A stretch of 64,000 bases of DNA from Pratylenchus scribneri. Taxonomy: Eukaryota; Nematoda; Chromadorea; Rhabditida; Pratylenchidae. A program made the position numbers and the translations under genes. Shown here one piece after another: positions 24,169 to 35,700 of the stretch; position 1 is the first letter of the stretch; every line of letters begins with the position of its first letter. The stretch is taken from positions 1,054,001 through 1,118,000 of the forward strand of contig JAQSEB010000033.1 in the NCBI GenBank assembly GCA_030063045.1, read 5' to 3'. The notes below the pieces were generated by a model, which saw only the letters and a program-made list of their open reading frames with translations, searched no databases and was not told the DNA's origin.

Positions 24169-24558
24169 ATGAAATAAAATTATAAATAAATATATAGCAT
24201 TGATTTATCACAATAATTAATGAATAAAATTTTTTTCATCTTTCTTTTATAAAAATCTAAGTATTAAAAACAGTAACTGCCCAAGTGCCATTGCCAATAT
24301 TGAATGTTAGCAATATTTGAATTGCTGTTACAAAACTCATAGACAATTCCAAATATTTTTTTCCCGTTATTTATCCATTCAATGCCGCTCCCAAAAATGC
24401 GCATTTCCTTTCAATTTAGGGATCCAATTACCTTTGTTAAACATCCGTATTCATTCCTTCCAATTTCATAACCATTCCCCTTTTTGCATTCTTTCGATTG
24501 AATATTTCAATTATCAAAACTTGATTTTTAATAAAAAAAAGTCGACAATTATTATAAA
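24169..24558. other. intergenic spacer
   Basis: About 390 bases of AT-rich DNA between xanthine dehydrogenase and the GPCR gene on the same strand. No feature could be recognised. Confidence 0.5.
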
Positions 24559-26273
24559 ATGTCAACAAGTTATGATGACAATGAATTGATTGCATTGATT
24601 CAATTCCACAGCATCGATATCATTGTTATTCATTCAAATTTTTATTCAAATTTTCTTTTGTTTAATTTGATGAAGGTTGGTTCTATTTCTTCGGCAATTT
24701 GTGCATTGACTTTGTTAGTTTTCATTTCTTCAAAACAATTTTTTCTACAAAATAAGGTATAAAAACAAATACCAAAAATTCAAATGTATAATTCTATTCA
24801 AAGTTATTAACATTTTTGGCTGTTGCTGATTTATTCACTAGTTTTGGGATCCTTGCCCTCGGTTTAATGCGCAAAAGATTATATACGGATGTGATGGAAA
24901 CGAGCCGGGTTCCAGTCGAGAATTCATGTAAAAAATTATTTGAAATGATGAAAAAATAATTTTAAAATTTTGAAAAAATCGAAACCAAATAAAAATTAAA
25001 TTTAGGGTATTAGCTAATGTATCAAAAATATATCACAAATCTAATTTTGCCAGGGACATGCTCTGGCAAACCATTTGTCTATCTTCGATTGCTGGGTGCC
25101 CTAATTCCGCCGGGAATTGTCCTTTGGATTAGCATTGAACGCTTTTTGGCTGTTTATTCCGCTCATTTTTACCGTCGCCACATCATTCGTCATTCCAATA
25201 TTCCACCATTGGCCATTTTATTTTACACATTATTCGCCATTTCCATTGCCTATATTATTGCCTGGGCCAATCGAAATCGAGGACCCGTGGAAGCATATTG
25301 TGGCAGAAAGGTGTTTGTTATGAATTGGGAATTAATATACATTTATTTATGTTGTTCATTATTAGAATGCATTCACCAAAGGATATACCACCTATGTTTA
25401 TTTGGCCGATGTACTTGGTTTTGCTATCGCGTAATTTAAATAACATTGATTAATAAATCTCGTTAATTTATTTAGACTGCTAATCAATTGCATCACACTT
25501 TGCCGTCTTGGTCGCCTTTATGCCCAAAGGCAAAATCTTTTGGAAGTGAAAAAGCAATTGCGCCGAATCAATTATTTGATTGTCATTTCCGTCATTTCCA
25601 CAATTACCGTAGCCATCCCAAATGGAATTTCACTCGTTTCTGCTTGGTTTGGAAGGGTAAAATATTTGTGTTTTTGATTTCTTATACTCCCCTCCATTAT
25701 TATTCAGTTAAATATTGCTCTTTCCGATCCGGCCAATTGGATGATTGCCGCTAAATGTTCTGTCAATTTGTTCATTTATTTGCTTTTAAAGCCGGTTAAT
25801 TACCGTTTATTATTTTATTAATTGGATTAATTTAATTATTTAGGATTTCCGCCAACGAGTTTATGAGATTTTGGGTTGTTTGAACGTTGACCAATTTGAC
25901 AATAAAGATCGAGGCTATGATATTTCGGGTGTGGCTGCTGGTGTCGCGGCAATTGGCCAACCACGATTGAATGTGATTTCCACAAATAATCAACAAGAAC
26001 AGAACAATAATCCAGTCAATAATTAAAAATTAATTAATTTATTTTTTTTAATATAAATTTCAGTCAAGAATTTTGGATGTGCGAGAAAATATTACAGCGA
26101 TGAGTGATTTTGGCAGAACAATTTCAGGAGTGAGGCAACCGGCGCCTTTGAGGGCATCTTTGGCCGTTCCAAATTCAAATAGATCAGCTGGAAAGCAAAA
26201 AAGACAAAGACGGGAAAGTGTTAGATTGGCTTGGACAACAAGTTCACAAATGAATATTGATCGAACAAATTGA
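24559..26273 (+). CDS. rhodopsin-like seven-transmembrane receptor (nematode orphan GPCR)
   Basis: Exons 24559-24756, 24804-24927, 25054-25310, 25366-25430, 25476-25656, 25708-25794, 25844-26014 and 26064-26273 give 430 residues, with all phases matched. Hydrophobic segments alternate with charged loops. The end of helix 3 reads SIERFLAVYSAHFYRR, with ERF in place of the DRY box. Helix 7 leads into SVNLFIYLLLKPDFRQRVYEIL, a divergent NPxxY region followed by the amphipathic helix 8. The C-terminal tail is long and basic (KQKRQRRESVR). If the last intron (26015-26063) is retained, translation stops at 26025, giving a shorter tail. Ligand unknown. It is probably a plasma-membrane receptor in neurons or sensory cells. 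Confidence 0.75.
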
Positions 26274-26823
26274 TTAATTAATTTTAATTTAATTTAATTG
26301 AAAATTATTTTTATATTTAATTTTTAATATTATTTTTGTATAACTTTGATATATAATATTAACAAAAAAAAATATGATTTTCCGCTCAAATCCGTATAAA
26401 AAATCCTAAGGAATTATTGGAAATGACCCCAATTTTGTTTTGCAATTATAAAAGTAGTTGAATCAACAAAAAGTGAATGTGAATGGTGAAAATAATGGAA
26501 GAAGATTATGCGAAGAGGGGAAAAGCCGCATTTTTAGGCCACATCATTTCTTGATAAGGCCCCCCCCCCCCCACTACATTTTCCACACAATATTCGGCTG
26601 TGTTCACTTTTTCCCATTAATTTATGAAGTGGGCCAATAAAATAAATATATGTGGGGAAATGTACCTTTTTGTACCATCAAAACGGCAAACATTGACTTT
26701 GGGCCTCTGTCAAATATAAAAATAGAAAGAAGGAGCCCATTCCCATATAATTAATATTTCTCAAATTAATTATAAAATTTGTCCGAATTCGTAGGCAATT
26801 AAAATATAAATGTATAAATTTAG
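26274..26823. other. intergenic spacer with a C15 homopolymer
   Basis: AT-rich DNA between the GPCR and the first SXP/RAL-2 gene. A run of about 15 C residues around 26559-26573 is striking against the composition but explains nothing obvious and may vary in length or be a sequencing artefact. Confidence 0.5.
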
Positions 26824-27681
26824 ATGAAAGGTGCGCAAATTTTAATAATTTATTTTGCATTTCTCCTTTTGGATTTATCGATAATGGTTCATTGCCATCG
26901 AAGGAATGGATTTGGCCCTGTAGGACATCGACTACCGATGGAATTTTTGGCGGATTTGGATGAGGAAGCTCGAGATGAATTCTTTTCAATTGTGCGAAAT
27001 AAGAAGAAAACAAAGGGGGAAGTGAAGGCTAAAATGGAGGAATGGGCAACCGAAAACAATGTGGAGGTGAGGAATTTATTAAAAAAAATAATTGGAAAAA
27101 AATATATATAGACTGAATACCAAAAATATGCGCAAAAGGAAAAGCAAATTGCGGCACAAATTCACGAGACGGCAGTGGGAAATTTGTCGGGGCAAGCATT
27201 GGAATTATTCAATAAAATTTGGGTACATTTATGGGAAAATATTGTCAAATTTTTAAAATTTTCTGTTCAGCAAATAAATCAAGATGACAGCCTCACATTC
27301 TTGCAAGATTGCCAACAAATTGCGGAAGCATTTTCCAATGCAGACCCTATGGTTCGTCGAATTGTTGCCTCTTCGATGCCGCCAAAACCTCTGCCCGGAC
27401 CACCTCCTCGCGATTGTCCGCCATTTCCGGGATTTGGATTTGGGCATGGCCATCATGGTCCTGGAGGGGGGCATGGATGCAGAGGAGGAGGAAGATTTGG
27501 GGGCGGAAAGGGCAAAGGAAGGAAATCATCAAGTTCATCGGGCAGTTCATCGGCAGAACAACGTGAAAAGGGACAACAAAATGAAGGAAAAATGTTGGAA
27601 ATGGAGGAGGAGAATTGGTCATTGCAAAATTTGAGGGACGGCGGAATGAATCATTCAAATGTGCTACGTAAATATTTATAA
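26824..27681 (+). CDS. SXP/RAL-2 family secreted protein (DUF148), copy 1
   Basis: Exons 26824-27066, 27112-27222 and 27271-27681 give 254 residues. The N-terminus (MKGAQILIIYFAFLLLDLSI) is a signal peptide. The DUF148 core is helical: LDEEARDEFFSIVRNKKKTK, then QIAAQIHETAVGNLSGQALELFNK across exons 1-2, then FLQDCQQIAEAFSNADPMVRR. A Pro-rich linker (PPKPLPGPPPRDCPPFPG) is followed by a Gly/His/Ser-rich tail. SXP/RAL-2 proteins are nematode-specific secretory products found in gland, hypodermis or amphid secretions; their molecular function is not settled. Exons 1 and 2 have exactly the same lengths as in the neighbouring copy, so the two arose by tandem duplication. The long charged tail is private to this copy. 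Confidence 0.85.
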
Positions 27682-27834
27682 CAAACCTTTTTTATTGTTC
27701 ATTGCCCCATTCAAAAACATCACAGGAACACATTAATCCCCTCTCAATAACGGGCCTATTTCACGGGTATATAAATAAAAGGATGGCCGTAAATTATCCA
27801 TACTATCCAAATCCAATCTCCAATCCAATTCAAA

Positions 27835-28545
27835 ATGTTCATTATTCCAATTTTCGGCCTCTTTTTCCTTCTCCAAGGCAATTTTGCACGTCCCCAGACT
27901 GATTTTCGACCACCGTATCCACCTCACCATCATCATCATGGCCCATTCCTCCCATTTTTGCGAAATTTGACTCGGGATGAAATTGGCCAGTTCTTTCGAA
28001 TTGTGGCCAACGGAAATGAAACTAAAGCGGAAATAAAGAATGATTTGACAAATTGGGCACAACAAGTCGGCGTATCGGTGGGACTAAAAATGCAGATTAT
28101 GCATGAATTTGTGAATAATTCCTTTTACAGACTGCCTATGCCAATTTCACTGGAAAATTCCAACAAATGGCCCAACAATTCCACGACAATGTGACCAGCA
28201 ATTTGGCCGGTCAAGCATTGGCCTTATTCAACCAATTATGGGTAAATTGAATTATTCAATCCAATCAAAATAAACATATTTTAGACAATTCGCCAAGATG
28301 ACAGTATCACTCGTTTGGCTGAATGTCAACAATTTCGTTCGGCAATGAATGGCACAAATCCAATTGTCCGTCATTTAGTGCCAATGCCTCCACCTTCATT
28401 GCCTGGTCCCCCACCACGTGGATGTTTTCCTGGACCACCCCATCCCCCGCATGGCCCCAATTCCCATTCGCGCAGTGGCGAAGGCGGTCCAATTGGGCCA
28501 ATGGAAGAAATGAATGATGATGATAACGGAATTGATGATGAATGA
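27835..28545 (+). CDS. SXP/RAL-2 family secreted protein (DUF148), copy 2
   Basis: Exons 27835-28077, 28131-28241 and 28285-28545 give 204 residues. There is a signal peptide (MFIIPIFGLFFLLQGNF), then a His/Pro stretch (PPYPPHHHHHGP), then the DUF148 core with LTRDEIGQFFRIVANGNETK, TGKFQQMAQQFHDNVTSNLAG and the Pro-rich end PPPSLPGPPPRGCFPGPP. The tail is acidic (MNDDDNGIDDE). It lies about 150 bases downstream of copy 1 on the same strand with the same intron positions and phases. A TATAAA-like TATATAAATAAA stands at about 27768, some 65 bases before the start, so it probably has its own promoter. Confidence 0.85.
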
Positions 28546-28641
28546 ATTCAAATATAATCAACAAACAATTTCGATTGATATAAAAATAATTTTTAAATTA
28601 TTAAAAAAGTAAATGCATTTTTGAATACAAAAGAGGGGTAG

Positions 28642-28851
28642 ATGGAGTCTATGGGCAATGTGATCAAATCAGTCGATAAAATCGATGTGGATGTGGACCG
28701 GCTGTCTATAGTAAGGGGAATTGGATTTGATTTGAGGGAAGTCTTGCAAAGAAAAAGAATGAGACAAATTTTGGAGGAACAATCCCCGTGGATTTGGTAT
28801 ATTGATTTGAATTTGAAGCAGAATATAAAATCCCAAAGCATTCATCAGTGA
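28642..28851 (+). CDS. small hypothetical protein, 69 residues
   Basis: A single open frame from MESMGNVIKS to KSQSIHQ with codon use like the neighbouring genes and a charged, non-repetitive composition. It has no signal peptide, membrane span or known motif. It could be an exon of an unrecognised gene or chance. It sits in the short gap between the SXP/RAL-2 pair and the secreted helical protein. Confidence 0.25.
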   Translation: MESMGNVIKSVDKIDVDVDRLSIVRGIGFDLREVLQRKRMRQILEEQSPWIWYIDLNLKQNIKSQSIHQ

Positions 28852-28955
28852 ATTCAGTCACACTGCAAATACAAATTTGGTAGCATCAAAAAAATATCAA
28901 ATAATAAAATCCAAATTATCGCTAAAATTAAATTTCCTCAAAATTCCGTTAACAA

Positions 28956-29588
28956 ATGCAAATTCTCCTTTTCTTTATATTTCTACCAATTTTAATTACC
29001 GGTTTAATTTCTGAATCGGAAAATGCTGAAAATGAAACAAAAACATTGTTGCCAACTGCTGCTATTGGAATTGGAAAAGAAACAGTGAATAGACGATTTG
29101 GTTTGAAGGGTTTTCTGCTGGAAAATTATAAGAAAATGAATATTGGCTCAATTAAGAGGAAAATGACTCAAAATATTCGAAAAAAGACATTACGATTAAA
29201 ATCACAACAAAACACAATAATGAATAGCCAATCATTTGGGGCTAATAAACAGATAAACGCATTAATTGATGAAAAATTTGTAAAACTTCGAAGGGAATTA
29301 GAAAATTGGCGGACAACATTTGAAAGTTGTGGAGAGGAAAAGAATGAAAAATGTCTAAAAAGTGGAAGAAAACAATTTAAATTGGCGGAAAAAGTGATCG
29401 AAAATTTGGAAAAAGAACGGAAGGAACTAAAAAATGAACAAGATTTTGAGGATTTTTATTATAAATTGGAAAAATCCAGCATTCAAACTTTGACCAACAA
29501 ATTTGAAGAAGCAATGGAAAAAGAAAATGGAGGAACGGAAATTAGTAAGAAAAAAGAGACAATAAAAGTTGAAAATACAAATGATTAA
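28956..29588 (+). CDS. secreted Lys/Glu-rich helical protein, family unknown
   Basis: An intronless 210-residue frame. The start MQILLFFIFLPILITGLIS is a clear signal peptide. The mature part is highly charged and predicted helical by composition (KVIENLEKERKELKNEQDFE), with only two Cys, in SCGEEKNEKC, spaced to form one small loop. No known family recognised. The absence of introns is unusual in this window, where most host gene models are spliced. The profile (small, secreted, Lys/Glu-rich) is common among nematode gland secretions, but effector status is only a guess. Confidence 0.65.
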   Translation: MQILLFFIFLPILITGLISESENAENETKTLLPTAAIGIGKETVNRRFGLKGFLLENYKKMNIGSIKRKMTQNIRKKTLRLKSQQNTIMNSQSFGANKQINALIDEKFVKLRRELENWRTTFESCGEEKNEKCLKSGRKQFKLAEKVIENLEKERKELKNEQDFEDFYYKLEKSSIQTLTNKFEEAMEKENGGTEISKKKETIKVENTND

Positions 29589-31764
29589 GCCATTCCGTTA
29601 CAAATGTTTGAAGCCGTTTGAATGAAATGTCTGTCAACTGATTAATCCCTTCTCTATTTTTTATTTATTCTAAAATGGCATATCTTTTATTTCTTCTTTA
29701 ATTCAAATTCAAATTTATTTCAAGCATAAAATTCTGGGCAGACGGATGATTTTTGTCAAGTTTTATTTTATCAACGAACTTTCCATTCGTTTCCAAATAA
29801 TGTCAAATGTAAATATTTAATCTCTTCGCATTTTCCTTTTATTTTATTTTTCGGTGCTTTTATACAATTGACGTGAAGTGGGGATTATCCGTCCATTCTT
29901 TTTGCCAGTCTATGTCGCATTGCGCAGCAACACAATGGGCCAAAACAGTAGAGGGAAATGTTAGCTACAAAAAAATGAAGCCCTTTTTTATTAAATTGGA
30001 ATTTATTATTTTTTGATTACATTAAAATATTCAAAAATAAAATTGCTTTTTAAACCCTTTGATCGATTATTGTATTAATATTTTTTGGGATTTATTGCCG
30101 CTGCCAATAACATTTAGTGCAAATCAACAAAATCCCCCTATTGATGACAATAAAACCGTCAATCCTATTGTCCCTCAAAAATGGAAAAATTGGGAAATGG
30201 AAAAATCGGAAATAACCAAATACAATTTACCAAATATTTATTTCCATTTTGGCAATATTCTCGTATCATCGCCTTCCTTATTTTGCCTATTGAACGTCTT
30301 CTATTCAAAAATATTCTCGAACATTTGGAATTGGCTTTTCTTTCCTTTCCCTTTTCACGTTCCCTTTTATTTGTTTCCTTGGTGACTTTCTTTTACTAAT
30401 GCAGTAAAAGCATTGAAGAAATATTAAATTATAAATATTTATTTGTTCCAAATCAATGCTTTTCCCTTTTTTACATTTATTTTACCTTTTTCGAACAAAT
30501 ATTCCCTCAACTCCATTTTTGCCATTCCAATTCCACATTCTGCTCTCTGGTCTTATATTCCCCATATTTTTGGTCCAATGCGGCCAAAAGGGAAAGCCAA
30601 TTTGTCTTTTCCTTGCAATTTTGCCTAATAAGCTTTCCGGCTGGTCCAATCCATCTGTGTCCCCAGAGGCAATATCCCTTCAGTCCTTTCCCTTTCCTCC
30701 TTTTGCATTGCAAATTGGATGGATTGAATGGGATGCTCCGTGCCCTCTCATTCCATTCCTTCCTTTCCTCCCTTCCCTTTTCCCTATATCTTTTTCTTCA
30801 ATTTGGCCTTGTTGCCCTCCGGGGCCGCATGACTGACTGGATGGCTGGATGGAAGGTAAATTGGCCAAATTTGCCGTGGCCTCCGCCAATGAAATGGAAA
30901 AATGTCCACATTTATGCACATTTTGTTTGATTCATTGCTTCCAATGGAAATTGGCGGATATAAAGATGTGCAAAATCCACCCTCAAATATTTTCCACATA
31001 TCCAAAATGACTAATCAAAATAAATATTTTTTGTGGACAATGTCCGCACCAGTCCGTATCCGCCTTTTTGCAAAAAAATAAGGCCACTTGGCCAATCTCG
31101 AGGGAAATCCATTTGGACCTTCCTTCCTTCATTTTTCTCGCCTTCTTCTGTCCAAATATCCTCGCGCGACCCTCACGGCCAGCTTCCTCCCCCTTTTCCT
31201 CAATTTTGGCCTCATTTCATTCCAATGTCAGTTTGCATTATTCCCGTGCGTCCTTGTGCCCTTTACCCTGTCCATTTATTTAAGTGTCCATTTCTCTTAA
31301 ATTTCCATTTTTTTTTATTTATTTTTTCCATTCTTTCGATTTTGGCCTATTTTTTCTCAATTCATTCCCAAATCTCATTTCCTTTTTTCCTCATCAAATT
31401 TTCACAGTCCAATTCCCCCATTCCTTCCTTTTTTTGGCATTCTCCGAAAGAATTGGCTGTCAATGTCAATAAAAAAAGTGCCCTCGACCGAAGGCAGCCA
31501 ATTCCTTGAAATAGGATACTCACGCGGGAAAAGGGCACAGAGGAGAGGATTGGTCTCTCGAATGGCAGAGACCAATTCTCCATAAAGGAAATTAATGGTT
31601 GGCCACTCTGGAATGGAAATTGAATTAATTGAATGTGCCAAATTGTTTGCCAAATCTAAAAGAATTAAAAGAGAGAATCTGCCCATCTTTTTTCCCAAAA
31701 TCTTTCTTTTTTTTGCCTTTAATTAATCCAATATATTCAATTTTTTTTATTATAATTTTAGCGA
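29589..31764. other. 2.2-kb region without a protein gene
   Basis: Pyrimidine-rich on the plus strand, which creates many long but low-complexity frames (Phe/Pro/Ser/Leu rich) between 30060 and 31500. None shows a domain. A compact, more GC-rich segment near 31450-31580 has strong inverted repeats and is listed as a possible structured RNA. Confidence 0.45.
31451..31580. ncRNA. possible structured RNA or hairpin-rich element
   Basis: Three inverted pairs are visible. AATTGGCTG (31451-31459) pairs with CAGCCAATT (31495-31503). GTGCCC (31478-31483) pairs with GGGCAC (31533-31538), which crosses the first pair. GAGGATTGGTCTCT (31545-31558) pairs with AGAGACCAATTCTC (31567-31580) through 14 positions with one wobble and an 8-base loop. 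The segment is clearly less AT-rich than its surroundings. No known RNA class was recognised, and strand is undecided. Confidence 0.3.
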
Positions 31765-32116
31765 ATGTTTCGGTGGTCGACCAATTTTTCTTTATTTTCA
31801 ACATTTTTTCTATTTGCTCAATGCCAACAATGGCTGACCGAGGATAATCCACTCTTCAATAGCAGTACTCTTTTGGCATCGGCCGGCACTGCGGCAATTG
31901 CCAATTCATTTGGAGGAGAACAAATTGGAAATGATTTATTGGACGGAGGAACATTGATGGAGAGGAAAAAGGAGGAATACAAGTAAAATTAATTAAATAA
32001 TTTGGAATTATTCCTCAATTTGATTGTGAAGGGTGATTGCCAAAAATGTGACCGTTTTCATTCCGGAATTGCATTTTTCCACCTCAAATGGGCAAGTCGA
32101 ATTGAACAGTATCAAC

Positions 32117-32121
32117 ATTAC
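32117..32121. repeat. target site duplication, left copy (ATTAC)
   Basis: ATTAC directly precedes the TG of the 5' LTR. The same five bases follow the CA of the 3' LTR at 41255-41259. Five-base duplications are typical of Ty3/Gypsy integrases. Confidence 0.93.
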
Positions 32122-32572
32122 TGTGCTGTTTGGATTTAATAAATTGATTTGATTTAATTATGATTTAAATTAATTTAATTATTCCATTTTCCAATTTAAT
32201 ATTTTCTTATTCTTATTAAACATTTTCCATCCATCTCTTCCCATCAATCTTTTAGTGTAAAATGCCATTCCCCTCAGCACCCATCAAATCCCCTTTCCTC
32301 AATAATTCTGTCCAATCCCCCTTCTGGCGATTTGTTATTCTGGCCCACTCTCCGCCCATTCCCAAGCCATACTTAAGCCCAACCATATTCCACCAAATCA
32401 TCCTCATTCTTACCCAAAAACCAATCTTCAACTCAACACAACTTGCTTATTATTTTGGACCATTTAATAATTGAAATTTGACTTCGTACTTTATTTATTT
32501 TGCTAAATAAACTTGATTTTGGAAAGTTGAGTAAAAGGGTTTGATTAGAACCGGGAAAGCTCGGACAGAGCA
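32122..32572 (+). repeat. 5' long terminal repeat
   Basis: 451 bp, starting TGTGCTGTTTGG and ending GCTCGGACAGAGCA. It matches 40804-41254 over its full length with no difference noticed by eye. It contains an AATAAA poly(A) signal at 32506-32511. A short open frame inside it (from about 32262) is repeated in the 3' LTR and is not considered a gene. Confidence 0.95.
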
Positions 32573-32578
32573 TTTTTC

Positions 32579-32596
32579 TGGTGCCACTCGCCGGGA
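32579..32596 (+). other. probable tRNA primer-binding site
   Basis: TGGTGCCACTCGCCGGGA begins six bases after the 5' LTR. It starts with TGG, the complement of the tRNA 3' CCA, as expected for minus-strand priming. The tRNA was not identified; matching the reverse complement to the 3' ends of the host tRNAs would settle it. Confidence 0.6.
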
Positions 32597-32791
32597 CATC
32601 AAACCCGAGCAAACCCCCAATTTTCCTTTTCTTCCCATTTTTCACGTTTTGGTGGCTCGCAGCTAGGTGCTCGTCATCACCCCAATTTCAATTTAATTGG
32701 AGCTAGCCGGACGGTGGATCCCTAGCCCGCTGAGTGCCTTTTTCTGCAAATAAAAGAGAAATCTGTGTGCGCTGTGTGTATCATCAATTCA

Positions 32792-35700
32792 ATGAATTCC
32801 TCAAGCAATCTTGGAAATTCGGGCTCTGATTTTGCCCAGTCCTATTTTACTGAGGAAGAAAATCAAAAATGGATAAAATTGTTGACCCAGTTGCGCGCAT
32901 TCGAGTCCGCTGTGTGCCATACTATTCGTAGCTTGGAAAAAAGAATGGAAACCAAAGAAAGTGAAATTCGCCCCTTTAGCCCAACTCTTTTGGATGCAAA
33001 AATAGATGGGGTAAAACATCAATTGGAATTAGTTCGGGGAACTCTTAAAGATGATATTCTCGACCTCCAAGTTGATGCTGATTTACGCCAAGAGTTGGTA
33101 GACAAATTAAAAATGGATATTAGCGATATACAGCTTAAAATAATGGAAGTGAGCGAAATCCCAAATTTAGCTGGAAAATGCTTTTCTTTGGAGGCTGATT
33201 TGATCGCTTATAGTCAAAAGGTTGATGAACTGGCCAGTGCCATGATCTTGCTGGAAGAAAAGAACCTAGATCATGAGAAACGAATTAGTAAATTCGAAAA
33301 TGGCTCTTCTTCGGGCGGTTACATTTGGAATGGGCATGAAAATATTGACAATGATATCGACAAGATGTTTCCGCCTAATCCATGCAATCCCGACGGGGAT
33401 AAATGCCATGACGAAAACCCAAATTTAGGAGATAATAATAATGGAAATAATAATAATATGGAAATTGGGGCCGAAAATGGAATTGATGAAAATTCAGATT
33501 TTGAAAACCATTATTTAGAGCGCATTGAACCGCCTGAGTGCGAGATTATGGTAGGCGACCCATTCTTGAGTACGGGAAGCCAAATCCAACCATATGACGG
33601 TAACCCAAGTATTTCCTTTACCCGTTGGGCGCAAAAGTTCAAAGATATTCTTTCCTTGTTTACAACTGCCCTTACGGAGCAACAAAAGATAAGCCGCCTC
33701 AAATTTTGTCTGGCGGGGCCGGCAAGGGCTGAGCTAGATTCAATTGAGCCTCACACTTTAGAGGGCGCAATTGCTCATCTCAAACAAAAGTTTGAGAATG
33801 ACAATACAAAGAGCATAGCGCGCCAATCTTTGTCCATATGCCGCCAAGCCCCAGGGGAGAAAATATTTGAATTCGCCAATCGCTTGAACGAAGCGGTTCG
33901 CACCGCTTTAGCGGGCGAAGATGAAAATGCCATAAGAAAGCGCTTATTGGAGGAATTTATGGACCGTCTGTTGCCCGACCTACAGTATGAAGTGAAGGCG
34001 CAGCGTCCAAATGAATATGCGAAAGCTTATGAGTTAGCGCAACATTATGAATTGTTGGCTAATATTAAACGTCCATCTTATGCCAATGCTCAAGTAGCAG
34101 AATTATCCGAAAAAGTTGAAGCATTGGCAATTCAGAAAGGGCAAAATTCGAATAATGCTCGAAGAAAATGTTATTATTGCGGTCGCTATGGGCATTTAAT
34201 ACGCGATTGTCGTGCAAAGAAAAGAGATGAAAGTGGCAGACAATCTCGCTGGCAAAATAATGGACAGAGAAATGGAGGGAATAGACCATATCACCCCCAA
34301 AATGGTGGAAGATATGAGGCACGCCAACTACCATATCATTCCCAACTTTATTATGGCGATCGAAACAGACGCAATAATTCTCCCTATAGGCAAAATAATA
34401 ATTATTATGGTAACAATGGAAGGCGATTTGAATCAAATAATACTGAAAATGGGCATGGAGGATATAGGGAACGACGAGAAAGCTCGGGAGACCGAAACCG
34501 TCCCCCAACCCCTAAAGTTCGCTTCAATGAGCGATCTTCGGCTAGCGTGCGTGTGGCCAGCCCTCTACTTTTGGCTGTTGTTGCCATTTTGTCAATTTTC
34601 GGTCTTATTGGAGGAGCCCAAGCATCTAGCCCTATGATTTGTCTTCCGGATGCCCCTGTTTCTTTATGGCGTCTCCCAGAAGACCCAATATGTCCCACAT
34701 GGAAACCTATAGAAATTCCCATCCCGGTGGAGCTGACCATTTATCGCGCTAATACTCTACAGTATAAGACAGCGGCAATCTCTTGCCAGTGTATAAATAC
34801 AATAATACATCGGCGCAGAAGTGTTTTGGGAAAATATTTGGAAGAAACTGAGACCCAAAATGTGCCAGTTCCCACTTCCACATGCCGGCGCATGAATGAA
34901 TTAAACCATTCGCCTGCTGGCGATATGATATCTATAAATGGGACATTTCGGGCAACAAATAATTCTCTTGAAGTCGGTTGGACTATGTGGCCATTTGGCA
35001 TTGTTTGGTCAACCTCAACGGTCTCGAATTGTTATTTATATGAGACCGTAGTCTTTACCCGCTATAATTTGGAGGGGATAAATACACCAATTGGTGCCTG
35101 CCCTGGTTGTCAATATCAATCAGGAGCTTGTAGATGCCCAGATTATAGTTTGGTTTGGGTTCCCGAAAAAACGCAACAATGCGCATTTATTCACGTAGCG
35201 CATTGGAAAGGCGAATTTTCCACAAATATTTGGATGGCAAATTCCAATGATTTTGCGCTTACCTTTGCCAATGACACAGTTGTCAAAGATTGTGGTGGTA
35301 AAGAGTTCCAAATAGCGGATCAAGGTTTTGCGGTACCCAAATCAGAATTTGAAGACCTAAAAATTAAAGCCGCTAAAGAAATGATTAGAGAAAAGCGAGA
35401 ATCTATGGGAATTATGGACAATACAAAGGCAAGCGGTAATACTGTAGTTGGAATCGTGTATTCCTCCCAACTTAGTGCGCAATTAACCGCACTCAGCAGC
35501 CGCGTTACCCAAACAGTGCAACATTTGTTTACTGATTCGGTGCAAAAGATTTGCACTAGTTTGGAATCGCTTTCCAATCAAATGTACACTTTGGCAAATG
35601 CTAATCCCACTTTATTGGCACGCCACTTTTTAAGTAATAGCCTAATAGAAGCCAAACTTATAACTGAAAAAACATTGGAGATTAAACCCTGTCTCGGTGT

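Noticed and set aside
26559..26573. Run of about 15 C residues
   Set aside because: Striking but isolated. It may be a length-variable homopolymer or sequencing artefact, and it has no partner or context.
30443..31509. Long plus-strand frames rich in Phe, Pro, Ser and Leu
   Set aside because: They come from a pyrimidine-rich tract. Composition is low-complexity and no motif or splice join was found.
32262..32474. Open frame starting MPFPSAPIKSP, repeated at 40944-41156
   Set aside because: It lies wholly inside the LTR and is present twice only because the LTR is duplicated. It has no coding features.
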